A stretch of 64,000 bases of DNA from Cognatundibacterium squillarum (lineage in GTDB: Bacteria > Pseudomonadota > Gammaproteobacteria > Burkholderiales > Burkholderiaceae_D): assembly GCF_014652435.1 (NCBI RefSeq), contig NZ_BMYU01000009.1:59441-123440 (forward strand), given 5' to 3'. This document shows positions 54,853-62,105 of this stretch, piece by piece. The notes under the pieces were generated by a model, which did no database searches, had not been told where the DNA came from, and worked only from the letters and a program-made list of their open reading frames with translations. How positions within the stretch are numbered: position 1 is the stretch's first letter; each line of letters starts with the position of its first letter. The translations under genes and the position numbers were made by a program.

Positions 54853-55920
54853 ATGAAAAAACACTTATTCACACGCCTTTGCGCTGGTTTGTTACTGGCT
54901 GGACTGACCGGCACCGCAGTCAGCGCCGACCATTCCCCGCTACCGCAGGAAAAAGGACTGACTTTGCTGTTTGCCGGCGACATCGTACCGGATGGCATTC
55001 CGGGCAATATGATGAAAAAAGGCCGCGATCCGCTGCGCGGTGTCAGCGACATCCTGACCTCTACCGATCTGCGTATCGGCAATCTGGAAAGTGTGGTGTC
55101 GCTGCGTGGTGAACGTGGTCGCAAGATTTTTACCTTCCGCGCCCATCCTGTCACACTGAAATTACTGAAGCCGTATTTCGAGGTGCTATCTGTTGCCAAT
55201 AACCATTCCGGTGATTTTGGCAAAACGGCGTTTCTGGATACGCTGGAACATACGCGCAAAGCGGGATTCATGACCGTGGGTGGCGGAAAAAATCTGCGTG
55301 ACGCGCATCAGCCTCTCATCATCGAAAAACAGGGTTTGCGGATTGCTATTCTCGCCTACAACGAATTTATGCCGCGCAGTTTTGAAGCCACCTCAGACAC
55401 GCCCGGAGTGGCCTGGAGCGAAGATGAACAGGTAATTCTGGATATCCGCCACGCTATTGAACAGCAGCGCGCTGATATTGTGATTCCGTTCATGCACTGG
55501 GGCTGGGAAAACGAGCGTGTCGCTAGCAAAAGGCAACGGGAACTCGCTTACAAAATGATTGATGCCGGCGCTACTGCGGTCGTCGGCGGCCATCCGCATG
55601 TGACGCAGGAGACCGAAATTTACCGTGGCAAACCGATTATTTACAGCCTCGGCAATTTTCTGATCGATTCGCTGGACAATGAACCGCAAACCCGTGGCTG
55701 GATTGCACGTCTGGAAATTGACCGCCAAGGTGTGATTGCCTTTGATACCAAACCGGTCAGACTGAACCAGCGCGGCATTCCGGCATTCATGCCGGCACAG
55801 TCCAGCCCTTGCTGGCATCGCGGACTGGCGGTACCCGCCGTCTGCACTTCCGCCTCTGCTGCATGGATCAGGCCGGGGACTTCCGCTTTGCCAGCGGAAC
55901 CTGCAACGCCAGCGCAGTAA
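54853..55920 (+). CDS. CapA/PgsA-like exported metallophosphatase-fold protein
   Basis: The 355-residue protein has a signal peptide (about 1-25) and the CapA (poly-gamma-glutamate capsule) family motifs: LLFAGDIVPDG (about 38-48), GNLESVVS, LSVANNHSGDFG (112-123), IPFMHWGWEN (211-220), VVGGHPHVTQ (243-252) and YSLGNFLIDS. CapA-like proteins have a calcineurin-type fold; no other capsule genes are nearby, so a role outside capsule synthesis is possible. The last 18 codons overlap the convergent ferredoxin gene by 53 bp. Confidence 0.9.
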   Translation: MKKHLFTRLCAGLLLAGLTGTAVSADHSPLPQEKGLTLLFAGDIVPDGIPGNMMKKGRDPLRGVSDILTSTDLRIGNLESVVSLRGERGRKIFTFRAHPVTLKLLKPYFEVLSVANNHSGDFGKTAFLDTLEHTRKAGFMTVGGGKNLRDAHQPLIIEKQGLRIAILAYNEFMPRSFEATSDTPGVAWSEDEQVILDIRHAIEQQRADIVIPFMHWGWENERVASKRQRELAYKMIDAGATAVVGGHPHVTQETEIYRGKPIIYSLGNFLIDSLDNEPQTRGWIARLEIDRQGVIAFDTKPVRLNQRGIPAFMPAQSSPCWHRGLAVPAVCTSASAAWIRPGTSALPAEPATPAQ

Positions 55921-56182
55921 GTGGGGTGGCAACGCAGGGCAGTATCCAGCCCTCGGCTTTTTCATCCGGACTTAGGCCTGGCCAGTCAATCAGATAACGG
56001 ACCTCACCCGCCTGCTTACGGCACATGCAGGCCCGGCAGGTACCGTTGCGGCAGGAACTTGGCATAGTAATGTGCTGACGCAATGCCGCCAGCAACACGG
56101 TCTCGCCTTCTTGCACCCCGAAGTGCAGACCGGATGGCAGCAGCATTACTTGATGCGTGTCAGGATTTTCTTGGATTTGCAT
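55868..56182 (-). CDS. 2Fe-2S ferredoxin-like protein
   Basis: The 104-residue protein has a plant-type 2Fe-2S pattern: CRNGTCRACMC (Cys44, Cys49, Cys52) and WILPCVATP. It starts MQIQENPDTHQVMLLPSGLH, with AAGGTAAG before the ATG. It is probably cytoplasmic and transfers electrons to an unknown partner. The gene ends inside the 3' end of the CapA-like gene on the other strand. Confidence 0.87.
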   Translation of the reverse strand: MQIQENPDTHQVMLLPSGLHFGVQEGETVLLAALRQHITMPSSCRNGTCRACMCRKQAGEVRYLIDWPGLSPDEKAEGWILPCVATPLTALALQVPLAKRKSPA

Positions 56183-56249
56183 TTCTTACCTTGCTCTTTT
56201 GCTTTCTGCGAACTAGAACGGGAACAGTTTCACTTTCTCTGGTGTCGTC

Positions 56250-56582
56250 ATGAATCCTGTGTACGCCGCATCCCCGCGTTCCACCTATCACGGTCCTGAA
56301 CGCAGACAACAATACAGCCCGGCATTTATTCTGATAGAGCTGGACCCGCGCGAAGTCATCGATGGCGAAATTATTGAAGGTCAGTATATGACGCCTGATA
56401 CCGACGCTGCCGGTTACATGCGCGAACATTGCCCTTACTGCCCGGAATCATCGCTGCAATTACTGCTGAAATACCGGCACGTACGACGAACGCACTTGTT
56501 CTGCGCGCATTGTACCCGCTGCTTTGATGCCTTACATCCGGATGGCAGCTCAGCACTGGCGACTGCTGCACTGATGCTGTAA
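56250..56582 (+). CDS. Small protein with a zinc-ribbon-like four-cysteine motif, function unknown
   Basis: The 110-residue protein has CPYC (about 62-65) and CAHCTRC (about 86-92), which may bind a zinc ion. The first part contains STYHGPERRQQY, the HGPERRxxx motif often seen before PilZ-like or membrane-proximal segments, and EVIDGEIIEGQYM. I do not recognise the family. It diverges from the ferredoxin gene; a repeat copy and terminator follow. Confidence 0.65.
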   Translation: MNPVYAASPRSTYHGPERRQQYSPAFILIELDPREVIDGEIIEGQYMTPDTDAAGYMREHCPYCPESSLQLLLKYRHVRRTHLFCAHCTRCFDALHPDGSSALATAALML

Positions 56583-56640
56583 TACCGCACTCCGGAGCAA
56601 CGGCGAACAGCAACGTATCCGTATGGAAAAGGCGCTTAAC

Positions 56641-56724
56641 TGTGCGGAAATCGTCATCTGTGATTTTGTGACGGCCGGAGTTTCTGCCGACGACCGCCGG
56701 ATCGCTGTGCCAGAATCCGCATTC
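56641..56724 (+). repeat. Dispersed intergenic repeat, copy D
   Basis: Shared blocks are TGTGCGGAAATCGTCATC, TTTCTGCCGACGACCGCCGG and ATCGCTGTGCCAGAATCCGC. The central CCGGAGGCCCGGACT is shortened to GGCCGGAGT. It lies 58 bp after the stop of the zinc-ribbon gene. Confidence 0.84.
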
Positions 56725-56880
56725 CGGTCAAAAACCGGCCTGAAACGGAGCCCCATCCGGCGTCCGGTCTGCGTCCGGCGCACTTCCGGCAAACGGAATC
56801 TGCCGGACAAACGATGAAGTGAAAACATTTTCCTGCACCGGCATCGCCATCCTGCGTTTTCTAAAGACATAGACAGACAT

Positions 56881-56920
56881 AAAAAAACACCGCGTCCTGA
56901 ATCAGGAAGCGGTGTTTTTG
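56881..56920. terminator. Bidirectional terminator after the SCP2-domain gene
   Basis: Arms AAAACACCGC and GCGGTGTTTT with an inner TCCTGA/TCAGGA stem are flanked by A and T runs. Confidence 0.83.
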
Positions 56921-56974
56921 TCTTTCGCAGCGCTACGGCAAGATGCCGCTGCGTTACGGTAATACAGGGTTTGC

Positions 56975-57271
56975 TTAAACCACAGATTGCAAACGCATTG
57001 CGATACCCATATCGCCAGCAACCTTCAGTTTACCCATCATGAAGCCGTTCATCGGGTTCAGCTGACCAGTCAGCAATGCGCCCAGATCCGCCAGTGCGAT
57101 GGTGATGGTGCAGGCTGCATCGTTGTTGTCGTTGCTGACAACGTTAGGTACGGTAGTTGCGTCAACAAATACTACGCCGTCCGCGCCGCAATCAAATTTC
57201 AGGGTTGCGTTCAGGCCGCTGTCGTTACCAACTTTCGTGCGAATTGCTTCTGTACATGCTTGCAGATCCAT
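56975..57271 (-). CDS. SCP2 sterol/lipid-binding domain protein
   Basis: The 98-residue protein is a single SCP2 fold: MDLQACTEAIRTKVGNDSGL, a segment CTITIALADLGALLTGQLNP, then MNGFMMGKLKVAGDMGIAMR, which is the standard ending. SCP2 domains bind lipids or acyl-CoAs. ATG 57271 has GGAGACGACA before it; the longer frame to 57316 lacks family match. Its lipid is unknown. Confidence 0.9.
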   Translation of the reverse strand: MDLQACTEAIRTKVGNDSGLNATLKFDCGADGVVFVDATTVPNVVSNDNNDAACTITIALADLGALLTGQLNPMNGFMMGKLKVAGDMGIAMRLQSVV

Positions 57272-57400
57272 TGTCGTCTCCTCAATCAGATTATTAACCG
57301 CGCGCAACTGTAGCATGTGGCCGACTGGAGGGACAATACTAGAACTTTCGCCTCGTATTCATCCCTGTCCGAGAACACCTGCTGCCACAACACCGGCACT

Positions 57401-58342
57401 TTACAGGTCGTAACTGTCTTTCTGCCCCTGCATGACCTGATCCACCATTTTGCGGCTCAGTGTCGGATTCAGTAATTCGATAAAGGTGTAGACATAACTG
57501 CGCAGATACGCACCCTGTTTCAGCGCGACGCGGGAAACATTCATACCGAACAAATGTCCGGCCGGAATCGCACGCAAATGTTTATCGCGCTCAGCGTCGA
57601 ACGCCATACCGGCGATAATGCCGACCCCCAGCCCCAGTTCCACATAGGTTTTGATCACGTCGGCATCAATCGCTTCCAGCAAAATATCCGGTTTCAGGTT
57701 ACGCACCTGAAATGCATGGTCCAGTCGCGTGCGTCCGGCGAATGCAGCGTCATACGTGACCAGCGGATAATGCGCCAAATCTTCCAGCGTCAGATGTTTC
57801 AGCTTCAGCAGCGGATGATCCGGCGCGACCACCACCACATGCTCCCACTGATAATACGGCAGCGAAATCAAACCGTCGTAACCGGCGATGGCTTCTGTCG
57901 CAATCACCAGATCTGCCTGATCGCGCATCACCATGTCTGCAATCTGACGCGGATTCCCCTGCAGCAGCGACAGTCTGACCTTAGGATACTTTTGCATGAA
58001 GGCATGTACCACTTTCGGCAAAGCATAGCGCGCTTGCGTATGTGTGGTCGCAATCGTGAAACTGCCGCTATCCTGTGCAGCATATTCTTTACCGATACGC
58101 TTTAAGCCATCAATTTCCTGCATGATCAGCTCAACCGATTTCAGCACTGCACGGCCAGGTTCAGTCAGGCCGCGAATCCGCTTGCCGTGACGGGTAAAAA
58201 TATCGATCCCCAGTTCTTCTTCCAGCTCAATAATGGCTTTGGAAACCCCGGGCTGGGATGTGAACAGCGCTTTTGCCGCCTCGGTCAGATTGAAATTCTG
58301 ACGCACCGCTTCGCGCACAAATCGTAACTGATGCAGGTTCAT
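57401..58342 (-). CDS. cysB: CysB-type LysR regulator
   Basis: The 313-residue protein starts MNLHQLRFVREAVRQNFNLT, with a helix-turn-helix TSQPGVSKAIIELEEELGID and a CysB-like effector domain (TTHTQARYALPKVVHAFMQK, FTIAT). CysB and Cbl activate sulfate assimilation and sulfonate use. No cys or ssu genes are adjacent, so the choice between CysB and Cbl stays open. It diverges from the patatin gene. Confidence 0.88.
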   Translation of the reverse strand: MNLHQLRFVREAVRQNFNLTEAAKALFTSQPGVSKAIIELEEELGIDIFTRHGKRIRGLTEPGRAVLKSVELIMQEIDGLKRIGKEYAAQDSGSFTIATTHTQARYALPKVVHAFMQKYPKVRLSLLQGNPRQIADMVMRDQADLVIATEAIAGYDGLISLPYYQWEHVVVVAPDHPLLKLKHLTLEDLAHYPLVTYDAAFAGRTRLDHAFQVRNLKPDILLEAIDADVIKTYVELGLGVGIIAGMAFDAERDKHLRAIPAGHLFGMNVSRVALKQGAYLRSYVYTFIELLNPTLSRKMVDQVMQGQKDSYDL

Positions 58343-58494
58343 CGCAAACTTGCCTCCCTCATCTGCTTAAAATGCCAATTCAACATGCAAATCAGGCACA
58401 ATGCCGGATATAACAAGCTTCATTATTCGCATTTCTGTTAGTTTTTCATATTCGATATAGCATATCAGCATATAAGCCATATGGCAGACATTTT

Positions 58495-60810
58495 ATGAAT
58501 CTCCGATCCGGCAAATTGCAATTTTTTCGCAAAGTCCTTCTTTGCTGCACTGGCTTTCTGTTCCTGCTGCCAGCTGTCACCGCGCAGGCAGAAAGCCTGA
58601 CCGTACAACACAGTATTAAAAAACATCCGAAAGTCTGCCTTGCCTTATCCGGCGGTGGCGCACGCGGTTTTGCACATATCGGAGTGCTGAAAAAACTGGA
58701 GGAAATGCGGATTCCGGTTGACTGCATTGCGGGTACCAGCATGGGCGCAGTGATCGGTGGTTTGTACGCTTCCGGCTTATCTGCCAGCGAAATTGAAAAA
58801 CGACTCGCGCAAACAAAACTGAATGATGTGGCGCTGGACCGCGTTGACCGCCGCATTCAGCCGCAATCCATCAGAGAAGAAGACGAACAGTATCCGCTGG
58901 GCGCAACGCTGGGTGTCAGCGCCAACGGCGTGCGCCTTCCTGCCGGTGTGGTGCAGGCCAATCAGTTTCAGGAATTAATTCAGAACTGGACTTCGCATCT
59001 GGCACCCGATTTACCGTTTGACCGCTTGCCGATTCCTTTCCGCGCCGTGGCAACCGATCTGGAAACCGGGCAAATGGTGGTGTTCGATAAAGGTCCTCTG
59101 CACAAGGCAATTCGCGCCAGTATGGCAGCGCCCGGTGTATTCGCGCCGACCGAAATCGACGGACGCTTGCTGGCGGATGGTGGTCTGGTGAAAAATCTGC
59201 CGGTAGACATTGCGCGGGAAATGGGCGCAGATGTCATCATCGCCGTCAACATCGGCACCCCGCTGCTGCCGCGCGACAAACTGCAAACTCTGTTCAGTGT
59301 CAGTCAGCAAATGATTAATATTCTGACCGAGCAAAACGTTGAGGCACAAAAAAAGCTGATCATCGCCGGCAATGACATTCTGATTGAACCGGATCTCGGT
59401 GATATCGGTTTTATGGATTTTGGCCGCGCCCGTGATGCCATTCAGATCGGGGAAAATGCCGCCATCCGGAAACAAGCGTTTCTGTCTGCGCTGGCGGTGC
59501 CGGAATATGTGCACAACGTGAATGCCCGTGTCCGCGAAAACACCATGCTGCGGCCGGTACAGATCAGTTTCGTTGAGATCGAAAATGATGCAGCGATTCC
59601 GGTGGATGATATCCGCCGTCAGCTAGGCATCAGTACCGGTGAGTTTTACGTGGCTGACGATATCAACCGCAAACTGACCGAACTGAACAGCCGCCGCGAA
59701 TTTGACAGCATCAGCCATGAGCTGGTGCAAAAAGGTGATGAATACGGCGTGAAGATCAAAACCAAGGGCAAAAACTGGGGACCGCATTTCCTGCGCTTCG
59801 GCCTCAGTCTGTCCAGCGGTTTTGATGGTGCCGGTGGTTATCGTCTGCAAGTCGGGCATCGCCGTCCGTGGCTGACGGAAGGCGGACTTGAATGGCGCAA
59901 TGATGCTGAGTTCGGCAATGTGCTGAAGTTACGCAGCGAACTGCGCCAGCCTTTATACGAGCGCGAAGGAATGTATCTCGCACCGTTTGCAGAGTTTTCT
60001 GATTCTTCGCTGAATTATTACCGTGAAGATGTCCGTCTGGCGGAATACAGCCTGCGCACTGAACGGGCCGGTATCGAACTGGCGATACCGCTCGGTGTAC
60101 GCAGTACGCTGGGCGAAGCGCGTATCGGTCTGAATTTCAACAGCTACCGCGTTTCGCCAAAACTGGGGGGCATTCTGATCGGTTCAGCAAATGACCCGAC
60201 CATCACCAGCATTTCGAATGCGCTGCCGCAGGCCACCTTGCAGCAGTTCGGTCTGAAAACCGGTTTCGTGATTGACCAGCTCAGCGATCCGGCATTTCCG
60301 CGTGAAGGTTATAAAGTGGAATCGTCGCTGTTCATCGGACTGGATGGCTCGCATCAGAAGTTTCAGGAATTGTCGGCCAGCGGTCTGTGGGCAGCCAGCC
60401 GCGGTAACCACAGCCTGAATCTGAAAATCAGCGCTGCCGGTTTATTTCAGTCCGATACCAGTCAGGCACGCGGTGTCGGGTCTTTCCTCGGCGGCTTCCA
60501 GAAACTTACGGCGTATCAGCAGGATCAGTTCGTCGGTAACTATATGCTGTACGGCAGCGCCACTTATCTGCTGCGTGCGGTAAATTTTGAAATGGCGGGA
60601 CAAAGCCTGTTCCTGGGTACGTCGGTGGAAGCGGGACAAGCCTGGAATGAGCGCAAGGAATATTCGCCGAATAATATGCGCAAGAGCATCAGCGTATTTA
60701 CCGGTGTCAACAGCTTCCTTGGCCCTTTATATCTGGGGTTTGCTGTTGGTCAGAATGGTGCGAAGAATATTTTCTTCCAGCTCGGCAAACAAACCGATCC
60801 GCTGCACTGA
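58495..60810 (+). CDS. Patatin-like phospholipase with POTRA and beta-barrel (type Vd autotransporter, PlpD-like)
   Basis: The 771-residue precursor has a signal peptide (about 1-32), a patatin lipase domain (oxyanion GGGARGFAH at 53-61, nucleophile Ser82 in GTSMG, catalytic Asp228 in DGGLVKNLPV), one POTRA domain (about 352-425) and a C-terminal 16-strand-like Omp85/BamA-type barrel. That is the architecture of PlpD of Pseudomonas aeruginosa, in which the lipase is exported through its own barrel. Substrate probably glycerophospholipid. A hairpin follows. Confidence 0.92.
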   Translation: MNLRSGKLQFFRKVLLCCTGFLFLLPAVTAQAESLTVQHSIKKHPKVCLALSGGGARGFAHIGVLKKLEEMRIPVDCIAGTSMGAVIGGLYASGLSASEIEKRLAQTKLNDVALDRVDRRIQPQSIREEDEQYPLGATLGVSANGVRLPAGVVQANQFQELIQNWTSHLAPDLPFDRLPIPFRAVATDLETGQMVVFDKGPLHKAIRASMAAPGVFAPTEIDGRLLADGGLVKNLPVDIAREMGADVIIAVNIGTPLLPRDKLQTLFSVSQQMINILTEQNVEAQKKLIIAGNDILIEPDLGDIGFMDFGRARDAIQIGENAAIRKQAFLSALAVPEYVHNVNARVRENTMLRPVQISFVEIENDAAIPVDDIRRQLGISTGEFYVADDINRKLTELNSRREFDSISHELVQKGDEYGVKIKTKGKNWGPHFLRFGLSLSSGFDGAGGYRLQVGHRRPWLTEGGLEWRNDAEFGNVLKLRSELRQPLYEREGMYLAPFAEFSDSSLNYYREDVRLAEYSLRTERAGIELAIPLGVRSTLGEARIGLNFNSYRVSPKLGGILIGSANDPTITSISNALPQATLQQFGLKTGFVIDQLSDPAFPREGYKVESSLFIGLDGSHQKFQELSASGLWAASRGNHSLNLKISAAGLFQSDTSQARGVGSFLGGFQKLTAYQQDQFVGNYMLYGSATYLLRAVNFEMAGQSLFLGTSVEAGQAWNERKEYSPNNMRKSISVFTGVNSFLGPLYLGFAVGQNGAKNIFFQLGKQTDPLH

Positions 60811-60819
60811 TACAGCGCT

Positions 60820-60852
60820 GGACGCATTTCATCCTGTTTCAGAAATGCGTCC
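60820..60852 (+). terminator. Hairpin after the patatin gene
   Basis: Arms GGACGCATTTC and GAAATGCGTCC are perfect, but only a weak T run follows, so termination is likely, not certain. Confidence 0.55.
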
Positions 60853-60883
60853 CGCTATTTTTAAGGCAGGTTACGCTTGTCAG

Positions 60884-61846
60884 TTACAGTGATTCAACAA
60901 TCGCTGTGTCAATGGCCCCGAACACGGACTTACCGGCTTTATCAAGCATCTCGATTTTCAGTAAATCCCCGTGGCGCAGAAAGCTGCTGCGGTATTCTCC
61001 GGTTGCCGCTTTTTCCAGCGCCCGTTTTTCTGCCAGACAGCCGACACCGCGCGTGGTTTGCGCATCCGTCACTACCCCGCCGCTGATCAGTGTGCCGTTC
61101 ACTACCGCGCTGTGCAGTGACAGATACGACAGTAATTGCGGAAACGAGAATGCCATACCACCTGCATCCGGTTGCCCGATCAGATTCCCGTTCCAGCTGA
61201 TTCTGACCGGCAGTGACACTTTCCCCTCACGCCAGTGTTCGCCCAGTTCATCCGGCGTCACCAGCACCGGCGCCAGCGTCGTCCCGGCATCTGCCAGCGA
61301 GAAATGCGTCGTTTCCTGCAGGCTGGCTGCGTGCAGACGCCACTGACAACCCAGACCAATCAGACGGATTTGCTCAAATGCCGCCGCAATACTGCTGCCC
61401 TGCTCTGCATCACCGCTCAGCACCAGAATCTCCGCAGAAAAATCCAGTTCTGCCTGTTCTGACATTAACAGCAAATCTTCTGCCGGTGCGCGCATCAGAT
61501 CGCTGCGGCTCTCGGTGATGAACGGCAAGCCAGCGGCAGTCTTCTGTGACTGCCCTGCCAGCACGCGCTCTGCAAAGGCAGGATACGTCTGGGCTGTGAA
61601 TTTACGGAATGCGCGCGGCAGCGGTGCCATGCAGGCGCCCGCTTTCCACTCGAAGCTGTGTGCAGCTTTGCCGCTGTTCAGTTTCTGATACAGCGCTTCC
61701 AGTTGCGGACTGATAAAACCCCAGTCATCCAGCGCAGCCTGCAGCGTCGGCGCAATATCATGCGCGATGCAGGCAGTTTTCAAGTCGCGTGCCACGACGA
61801 TCAGTTGTCCGTTACGGGACCCATCATTCAACGTTGCCAGTTTCAT
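60884..61846 (-). CDS. Fumarylacetoacetase (FAH)-like protein with degenerate catalytic site
   Basis: The 320-residue protein follows the bacterial FAH family along its whole length: MKLATLNDG start, CMAPLPRAF (about 72-80), VLVTPDELGEHWREGKVSLP (195-213), WNGNLIGQPDAGGMAFSFPQ, and GDLLKIEMLDKAGKSVFGAI at the end. Yet the usual YQGGSDDF-type and DFEAE-type metal-binding stretches read ITESRSDL and DFSAE (Glu to Ser137), and the NDxS segment after it reads GLGCQW. So most of the metal ligands look lost while the frame is intact. It diverges from the DUF885 gene. It may bind a ligand or partner instead of hydrolysing. Confidence 0.8.
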   Translation of the reverse strand: MKLATLNDGSRNGQLIVVARDLKTACIAHDIAPTLQAALDDWGFISPQLEALYQKLNSGKAAHSFEWKAGACMAPLPRAFRKFTAQTYPAFAERVLAGQSQKTAAGLPFITESRSDLMRAPAEDLLLMSEQAELDFSAEILVLSGDAEQGSSIAAAFEQIRLIGLGCQWRLHAASLQETTHFSLADAGTTLAPVLVTPDELGEHWREGKVSLPVRISWNGNLIGQPDAGGMAFSFPQLLSYLSLHSAVVNGTLISGGVVTDAQTTRGVGCLAEKRALEKAATGEYRSSFLRHGDLLKIEMLDKAGKSVFGAIDTAIVESL

Positions 61847-62105
61847 TTTGTACTCACTGAAAATTCTGCTTTATTCGGTCAGACCGCATTGTCCGTGCAG
61901 GACGCTGCCGAATGCAAGACACAATTGTGCGGAACTAATCGCCGCCAGTTCAGCCAAACGCATCACATTTACCACCTCCGTGGCGGACAAACTGTGCCGA
62001 CCCAGTGGTGGCCGATACGTTTTCGCACGAAATCACCACAGAAAACGGCATAAATCCCCAAAAAATCCCTACAATCGCCAGCTATCAGAAAAATACGGCA
62101 TAACA

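Larger units (their letters stand above)
56583..56974. other. Convergent intergenic region before the SCP2-domain gene
   Basis: The 392 bp hold a dispersed repeat copy (56641-56724) and a bidirectional terminator (56881-56920). No gene is supported. Confidence 0.7.

Noticed and set aside
55800-55920. Frameshift at the CapA-like gene end
   Set aside because: The tail is low-complexity, but CapA tails are variable and no alternative frame continues the family pattern, so I leave the gene intact.
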